From positions 16,468-80,467 of the forward strand of contig LRMT01000141.1 in the NCBI GenBank assembly GCA_001725945.1: a DNA stretch of 64,000 nucleotides, in the 5' to 3' direction. This document shows positions 59,337 to 64,000 of this stretch, one piece after another. Each line of letters starts with the position of its first letter. The stretch's first letter is position 1. Position numbers and translations under genes: made by a program. Below the pieces are notes generated by a model. The model did not search any database. It saw only the letters and a program-made list of their open reading frames with translations, and had not been told where the DNA came from. Source of the DNA: Cupriavidus sp. UYMMa02A. Its GTDB lineage: Bacteria; Pseudomonadota; Gammaproteobacteria; Burkholderiales; Burkholderiaceae.

Positions 59337-59846
59337 TTAGCTACTCCTGCGCTGACGCTTGCGAACCTCCCGGAGTACCGCGGTGAGGTTGCGACAGATC
59401 CGTAGCCTACATGGCGCGAGCGTATTCATTCTATGGCCAGGGACTTGGCAGACAGCCGTGTGCGGATCAAGCCAATCCCGCTTCCAGCGAGGCGAAGCAA
59501 CGTCGACGGGGTTCAGCAAAAGGCATTCGAAACAGTATGGGAGCTGATCTCGGTCTGACACCCAAGCCGTTGGCGTTTGAAGCGCCTCCAACCATGGGAT
59601 ACCAACATGGGTCAAGCGCGCAAGACGGCAAAGTGCCTGCCCGTTCATTGGAGGGAATAGAAGCCAGCCAGCATTGGTCAACGTTGGATACGCACCAAGG
59701 TCGCCAAACTGCCACAACTGCCCAACACTGATCTCGTACCTCGCCGCCAGACGCCCCAGCCAACCGCCAAACGCTTCGTCATCGAATGGCCGCGGAGCGA
59801 CAGGCCAAGGCCTCACGCCTTCAGGAGAGCAAGGTTCGTGCTGCAT
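59337..59846 (-). pseudogene. tniQ: TniQ-family transposition protein, short/truncated
   Basis: The N-terminal TniQ domain: RPWPVAPRPFDDEAFGGWLGRLAARYEISVGQLWQF, then LPYCFECLLLN and a zinc-ligand-like CQVPGHRMNTLAPCRL stretch. Only 169 residues are present, whereas TniQ of Tn5053/Tn402-type elements is about 400, so the C-terminus is missing or divergent. TniQ works with the TniA integrase and TniB ATPase in transposition; no tniA or resolvase gene is in the window. Its start overlaps the end of the tniB fragment, as in complete elements. Confidence 0.75.
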
Positions 59847-60200
59847 TCTCTATGTGCCCCAGATCGATGGCTTCCTTCCCATCCCGGATCGCAAGTTCCG
59901 CGGAAACCGTCAAGAGGCGCGACACTTCTCCTCTTAGCCCTCCACTTGCAGTCAGAATGGCGTGTACGATCTCTCGTCGTGCCAAATTCGACGGACGTCG
60001 AAGGGGCAAGATCATCTCAAAGGCATCAAGCAGAGAACGAAACGCCTCCGTCTCCTGCCATCTCGGCACCTCGAGACGGGAGAATCGGCTGACCATCTGG
60101 GGATCTGTTTGAAGCGCCATGACGGCATCCTGGGTTCCAACCAGAACAACAGCGATTTTCAAATCATTTGCGTGAAGTGTAGTAATCGCGCTCCGTTTGC
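59821..60200 (-). pseudogene. tniB: TniB ATPase, C-terminal fragment
   Basis: The frame reads ANDLKIAVVLVGTQDAVMAL, FSRLEVPRW, LLDAFEMILPLRRPSNL and SGGLRGEVSRLLTVSAELAI, the last third of a TniB AAA+ ATPase. Walker A and B are absent. The homology can be followed back in frame to about 60200 (RSAITTLHANDLK), and an in-frame TAA lies shortly beyond, with no plausible start. The upstream part was lost in a rearrangement. With tniQ it marks a dead Tn5053/Tn402-family transposon. Confidence 0.75.
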
Positions 60201-60575
60201 GAAGTAATGTTGATCCGCGCGCTTAATCACGCAGAAAGTATCATCTTTACTTCCGCAGTTCGAGAAATCGTGTCCCCTGCTCGACTACTCTCAGTCTAGG
60301 GCAAGGCCACCTCACACTCGGTTCTCGGCTCTGCTCGCCAGCCTTATTTCGGCATGTTTCGCGCGAACGCGCCCTGCAATCAACCAGAGCGAAGCCGCAT
60401 AGTTAGAGCGAAAAGTAGTAAGGATGACACGAAGTGACGGACCCGAGATCGTTTCAGAATTACTGCGCGCCTCACGAAAGTTCCAGGATTACTACTCGAA
60501 AAATCGTCGCAATATTGATACGGACGTCCACACAAAATTATAACTTATTGATTTATATAGTTTCGCTCTCAGCTC
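60201..60575. other. AT-richer junction, no gene recognised
   Basis: Between two broken mobile-element genes. The stretch around 60470-60560 is clearly richer in A+T than its surroundings (for example TTATAACTTATTGATTTATA). No family signature, terminator or attachment site was recognised. It looks like a join between unrelated pieces of DNA. Confidence 0.45.
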
Positions 60576-60578
60576 CTG

Positions 60579-61106
60579 ATGGACCACTCTTACTACTCTT
60601 CACGCAAGGGCAACAAGACCCGGCTGGTGCCAGCGACCGACGAACTGATTGCGGAACTGGCGCGCTACCGCCGCGCCCACGGGCTGACGCCGACGCCGCA
60701 GCCGGGCGAGACCCGCCCCTTGCTGCTGCCGGTGATCGGCAGCGAGAACCGTGACAAAGGCCTGTCACGCGGCGCGCTGCACCTGATCCTGAAGGAGGTG
60801 TTCGGCCTGGCGGCCGCGCGCCTGCGCGCGCGCGGGCCCGAGTGGGCGGCGCAGGCCGATGTCCTGGCCAGTGCCTCGGCCCACTGGCTGCGCCACACCG
60901 CCGGCTCGCACATGACCGACCGGCAGGTGGATCTGCGGTATGTGCGGGACAATTTTGGGCGTGCGTCGATCTCGACCACCAGCGCCTACCTGCATAGCGA
61001 GGAGGATGTAAGCCACGCAGGAGCGGCACCGCATCGGTTGGGGCACTCACAAGAAGGCATAGCCGGCCGGCGCGACCGGCATCAGCGCTTGCTCGAAGGC
61101 ACCTGA
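60579..61106 (+). pseudogene. Tyrosine recombinase, C-terminal fragment
   Basis: The catalytic half of a phage-integrase-family recombinase: KGNKTRLVPATDELIAELARYR (beta2-3 Lys), ASAHWLRHTAGSHMTDRQVDLRYVRDNFG (His-x-x-Arg box) and ASISTTSAYLHSEEDVSHA (nucleophile Tyr). The N-terminal arm/core-binding domain and the first catalytic Arg are missing, so the protein cannot be active. The GC-rich coding style starts abruptly at about 60575 after an AT-rich stretch, suggesting a deletion join. Confidence 0.8.
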
Positions 61107-61309
61107 CGCGTTGCCACGTGTCGCCGCGCTGATGACTGCCGCCAACCGGAAATCCTCGCCGCATTGTCGGCGCCAGTCTTATCAGGTTGGGTCTGTCGGC
61201 TACCTTTCGCAGACAACATCTACAAAGGTTCGAGCCGGCTGCGTCAGCGCGCTACGGCGAGGGGATTCGGCATGCGATGAACAGGGGCGGCATGGAGCAC
61301 ATCTATGAT

Positions 61310-61351
61310 GTTTCAGTATAAAATCAGCACATCACTGTTTTATACTGAAAC
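61310..61351. promoter_or_regulatory. 14-14-14 perfect dyad before the nucleotidyltransferase gene
   Basis: GTTTCAGTATAAAA (61310-61323) and TTTTATACTGAAAC (61338-61351) are exact inverted complements around a 14-base spacer. The right arm ends 3 bases before the ATG at 61355. Such a placement overlaps the promoter and start region, typical of an autoregulatory operator of toxin-antitoxin-like modules. The AT-rich arms also hold -10-like TATA stretches. Confidence 0.65.
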
Positions 61352-61354
61352 TTC

Positions 61355-62290
61355 ATGGATCCTTGGATCGAGTTGGATGAGGATGCGCTGCGCCAGTATA
61401 TCGACGCCAAGGCGGTGTTCGAAGCGTGGGAATCGGCGCGCGCCAAGGCTGCAGAAGTTCGCGGCGGCATGCTCTGGCGAACCACGAAGGGCCGCGAGTA
61501 CCTGATTCGGACCGGCGCGGACAACAAACAGAAGAGCCTCGGGGTGCGTTCGGAAACGACCGAGGACATGTACGCGCGGTTCAACGCACGCAAGGAAGCC
61601 GCCGAGGCCCGGCTCAAGACGCTCGCAGACGAGCTCGACCGGCACCGGCGGCTGAACCGAGCGATCCGCGTCGGCCGGGCTCCTGACATCCTCGTGGCCA
61701 TCCTTCACGTGATGACTCGGCTCAATATCGCCGAGCATTTCATCGTCATCGGGACACATGCCTTTTATGCGTATGAAGCCGCGGCCGGAGTTCGCCTGCA
61801 GGAACGCGCCCTCGCAACTCGCGACGTTGATCTTCTTTGGAATACGCGCAAACGCCTTCAGTTTGCTTCCCAGAAGAACCTGGATCTCTCGATGCTGGAT
61901 GTCCTACGCAAGGTAGATAGCACGTTTGACATTCGGGATGATCAACTCTTTACGGCAGTGAACGCAAAAGGCTTCGAGGTGGACATCCTGCGTCGCGAGG
62001 CCGCCGATCTTGACCCCCACCCGCTCCAACTGACCGACGATGAAGATGACCTCTGGGCAGTCCAGGTGCGACGCGCAAATGTCCTGTTGGGGTCGCCTCC
62101 ATTCTCTGCGCCCATCGTTTCCGTGACTGGAAGGATGGCGCGGATGACGACGATCAGTCCAGCCGCGTTCGTCGAATTCAAACGCTGGATGGCATCGACC
62201 GCAGAGCGCGATCCGCTCAAGATTTCTCGCGACAGGCTGCAGGCATCGATCGTGGAAGAGCTTGCCAACCGCTTCCGGCTCGGTGTTTAG
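61355..62290 (+). CDS. GSU2403-type nucleotidyltransferase-fold protein
   Basis: An intact 311-residue protein. A helical, charged N-terminal part (residues 1-105; GMLWRTTKGREYLIRTGADNKQKSLG) precedes a nucleotidyltransferase fold: HFIVIGTHAFYAYEAAAGV is the G-x-x-A strand/helix, and TRDVDLLWNTRKRLQF supplies the Asp-x-Asp metal pair. A later FEVDILRRE may give the third acidic residue. This is the pattern of the GSU2403-type nucleotidyltransferase family. The gene follows a perfect dyad and is convergent with an HTH gene 36 bases on, which suggests a toxin-antitoxin-like or defence pair. Target unknown. Confidence 0.75.
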   Translation: MDPWIELDEDALRQYIDAKAVFEAWESARAKAAEVRGGMLWRTTKGREYLIRTGADNKQKSLGVRSETTEDMYARFNARKEAAEARLKTLADELDRHRRLNRAIRVGRAPDILVAILHVMTRLNIAEHFIVIGTHAFYAYEAAAGVRLQERALATRDVDLLWNTRKRLQFASQKNLDLSMLDVLRKVDSTFDIRDDQLFTAVNAKGFEVDILRREAADLDPHPLQLTDDEDDLWAVQVRRANVLLGSPPFSAPIVSVTGRMARMTTISPAAFVEFKRWMASTAERDPLKISRDRLQASIVEELANRFRLGV

Positions 62291-62326
62291 CAAGCCGCGC
62301 GTTGCCTGATCGACGCATGCTGTTGT

Positions 62327-62662
62327 CTACTCTTCAAGCTGGACTTTCTGTTCCCTGGCCGCATTCTTGTCCATCTTGGCCGCATGGGCCGCCGCCTGTT
62401 CGAGCAAGGCGGCATGCGCCCTCGGCACGACAAGCATCGTCAAACCCAGTCCTTCCATTACGCGCAGGGCGTGCTCCAGATTGACGCCCTTGCCGTTCTC
62501 CAGCTTGGACAGCATACCGACGGAAACCCCGCAATGATTGGCAGCTTGGTCAATGGGCATACCTTCCGCTGCGCGCGTGGCTCGTATCCGGTCGCCAAGC
62601 TGGTCAATGCTTCGGATGGTCGCGCGTGATGGTGGAGTTGGATCAGGAAGCGGCCTCGGCAT
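62327..62662 (-). CDS. HTH (XRE/HipB-like) transcriptional regulator
   Basis: A 111-residue protein. The helix-turn-helix is SIDQLGDRIRATRAAEGMPIDQAANHCGVSVGMLSKLENGKG, followed by VNLEHALRVMEGLGLTMLVVP, the usual second part of HipB-like antitoxins. The C-terminal tail is Ala/Lys rich. It is convergent with the nucleotidyltransferase gene; in most known pairs the two are in tandem, so the arrangement is unusual. A dyad at 62675-62692 lies 13 bases upstream of its start. Confidence 0.85.
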   Translation of the reverse strand: MPRPLPDPTPPSRATIRSIDQLGDRIRATRAAEGMPIDQAANHCGVSVGMLSKLENGKGVNLEHALRVMEGLGLTMLVVPRAHAALLEQAAAHAAKMDKNAAREQKVQLEE

Positions 62663-62674
62663 AGATGTGGAATA

Positions 62675-62692
62675 ACTTTCACGAAAGTGAAA
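62675..62692. promoter_or_regulatory. Dyad upstream of the HTH gene
   Basis: ACTTTC-AC-GAAAGT (62675-62688) is a perfect inverted repeat, and the overlapping TTTCAC-GAAA-GTGAAA (62677-62692) is a second one. It is immediately upstream of the HTH start (62662) and likely its own operator. It does not share sequence with the 61310-61351 dyad. Confidence 0.5.
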
Positions 62693-62724
62693 TTATACAA
62701 GCACAAAGGTGACACCTCACGTCG

Positions 62725-63039
62725 ATGCCTCGATGCGAGCACCCGCCCGTAGCGCCCTATTCCGGACAGTCACATGGTTCAGCGTCTCCCGTACAGGCAG
62801 GAACTCGCGCATCATTTGCGAATCCGGCGATCTTTGAGGTCGAGGAAACGGTGACAGCGAGTTTGCTCGCCTCATTCAGCGGCGCGGAGCGGCAGACCAT
62901 GCTGGCGCTGCTGCAGCGCGTGGTGAGCGAACTCGGCCATCGGGCGCGCATGTCGTTCGAATCCAGGGCAGATGGGCTGGAGGACGACAAGCAGGTAGCG
63001 GCCGCGTGTCGCGGACGGGCTGGTGCGGTCATACCCTAG
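62725..63039 (+). pseudogene. Possible MarR-type regulator C-terminal remnant
   Basis: The segment VEETVTASLLASFSGAERQTMLALLQRVVSELG looks like the C-terminal dimerisation helix of MarR-family regulators, but no DNA-binding part precedes it. The first ~35 residues read as unrelated sequence. Weak call on pattern alone. Confidence 0.3.
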
Positions 63040-63149
63040 CTGAAGTGTCCGAGCATGCTGGTATGCCTGCCGCCCAATCCGCTTTGCCAGTCGACTGAGC
63101 GTTGAAGAAAGCCAGATAATCCGACGTCCGCTAGACGTCCCCTTCTACG

Positions 63150-63899
63150 TCAGCTCTCGCTTACGCCCGCATCGAGAATGCGCTTGTAGAAGCCCAGTTC
63201 ATTGATGATGGCCTTTCCAGTGTTGGCCCTGAGCAATGCCATCTGCTGCTGCGCCCGCGCTTTATCCCCCCGCTTCGCCGCCACATAGCCCAGCAGCATC
63301 CATGGATAACTGGCGCTCGGTTCAATTTGTGTGGACCAGGTTGGCGCATGCTCGTTCAAATAGGCATAACCAACGTCATACAGGCTTTTCGTTGCTGTGG
63401 TATCCGCGGAGAGCGGAACGTCATACAACTGCGGAAAGACCTGGGTAACCGTGCCGGGATAGAAGCCCTGACTGATGGTCTGTTCAACATCGGCGGCATA
63501 GAAGTTTGTACCATTGGACAACTGGTGCATGCCTGCCGAGACCGAGGCGGCCACCTGTCTGTAGTAACCGGAATCCCCATCGCTAATGGAGTCTAGCGCA
63601 CGGGCAAAGTCAACCAGGCCGCGGTAGTTCTCGGTATTGTCTTCGGTGTATGCGATATCCGACTGCTTAAAAACCGGACAATAACTCGGATCGGTGGGTG
63701 GCGCGTAGTCTTGCCGAAATACCGGAATCAACCCGTTCGGTTTTGCGCGGCCGCGAGGTTTGAGTAAGCGATGGACTTGAGGATCGGCAAGTTATCGCGG
63801 AACCATGCGACATCACCAGTGACCTTCAGGTATTCGGACGCCAGCGAAAGGAAGCTCGAGGCATACGAATCATTAGGGAAAGACTGATTTATTCAGTGC
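63150..63899 (-). pseudogene. Six-hairpin-glycosidase-like protein fragment
   Basis: From about 63899 the frame reads NDSYASSFLSLASEYLKVTGDVAWFRDNLPILKSIAYSNLAAAQNRTG. A slip near 63745 leads to LIPVFRQDYAPPTDPSYCPVFKQSDIAYTEDNTENYRGL and on to YPWMLLGYVAAKRGDKARAQQQMALL. The D-S-Y-A-S and G-D-x-x-W-F helices suggest an alpha/alpha toroid (six-hairpin glycosidase-like) protein; the family is not certain. The 5' part is missing, apparently displaced by the IS5-type element at the window edge. Confidence 0.45.
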
Positions 63900-63961
63900 G
63901 CCGGTCATCGTCGAGTGGCTTGTAAACGTTGCCTGTGTGGGGCCCCAAGAGATGAGTCGAG

Positions 63962-64000
63962 ATGAAGCGTCAAATCAGTTTTGCAGAAGCGGAAGGCCAC
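63962..64000 (+). mobile_element. IS5-family transposase, start only (cut by window end)
   Basis: The last 13 codons of the window read MKRQISFAEAEGH, which matches the conserved N-terminus of a group of IS5-family transposases that begin MKRQxxFAEAE. The rest lies outside. The element's left end is probably between 63895 and 63930, close to the point where the glycosidase-like frame is lost. Confidence 0.5.

Noticed and set aside
1..64000. CRISPR arrays, rRNA, tRNA and riboswitches
   Set aside because: No regularly spaced repeats, no rRNA segments and no cloverleaf-like sequence with a TTCGA T-arm was noticed by reading; a covariance search was not possible.

Overview
The window looks like an accessory, catabolic region of a high-GC beta-proteobacterium of the Cupriavidus/Ralstonia/Burkholderia type. 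The reasons are a LeuC that reads like the beta-proteobacterial housekeeping enzyme over its whole length, a DUF3331 protein typical of Burkholderiaceae, a trimeric-type porin, and a TctC-type binding protein. No rRNA, tRNA or CRISPR was seen.

Layout. 1-13.2 kb is a worn region: a broken LysR gene, an SDR without its catalytic Tyr, an SDR relic, a DUF3331 gene, a two-subunit molybdenum hydroxylase with frameshifts, a divergent pair of broken winged-helix/NTPase regulators, and an Old Yellow Enzyme/SDR pair. An IS6-family transposase fragment at 13.3-13.9 kb cuts a leuD-like gene. 13.9-22.3 kb (minus strand) is one operon that appears to turn salicylate into gentisate through CoA thioesters and then cleave gentisate: acyl-CoA/AMP ligase, thioesterase, salicylyl-CoA 5-hydroxylase-like flavoprotein, MFS transporter, gentisate 1,2-dioxygenase, FAH-family hydrolase, LeuC, truncated LeuD. 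A divergent LysR gene sits at its head. 23.5-31.6 kb (minus) carries a NagAaGHAb-type salicylate 5-hydroxylase followed by an aldehyde dehydrogenase, an SDR, a flavin monooxygenase and an AtaL-like protein, with a divergent LysR gene. 32.7-37.4 kb has another LysR gene and a plus-strand operon of unknown substrate (3-hydroxyisobutyrate-dehydrogenase-like, NIPSNAP, two-domain extradiol dioxygenase, YciI, FAH hydrolase). 38-45 kb (minus) is a complete branched-chain-type ABC transporter with two binding proteins and a porin, followed by a second FAH hydrolase. 46.7-59.1 kb is a second ring-cleavage locus: on the minus strand LigB-type dioxygenase, ferredoxin reductase, Rieske ferredoxin, amidohydrolase and the hydratase/aldolase/acetaldehyde dehydrogenase lower pathway; on the plus strand oxygenase alpha and beta subunits, a meta-cleavage hydrolase, a PdxA-family dehydrogenase and a TctC-type binding protein. 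A MarR regulator lies between them. 59.3-64 kb holds mobile-element debris (TniQ, TniB, tyrosine recombinase, IS5-type start) and a nucleotidyltransferase/HTH pair.

How it works together. Aromatic acids would enter through the porin, ABC, MFS and TctC-linked systems, be hydroxylated by one of two Rieske systems or by the CoA-dependent route, be cleaved by gentisate, VOC-type or LigB-type dioxygenases, and be taken to central intermediates by FAH hydrolases and the hydratase/aldolase/dehydrogenase set.

Caution. More than forty single-base lesions break otherwise well-conserved reading frames. Most leave catalytic motifs intact, so many could be consensus errors of the assembly rather than real pseudogenes. 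I mark such genes as pseudogenes, give the full span and state where the frame breaks.
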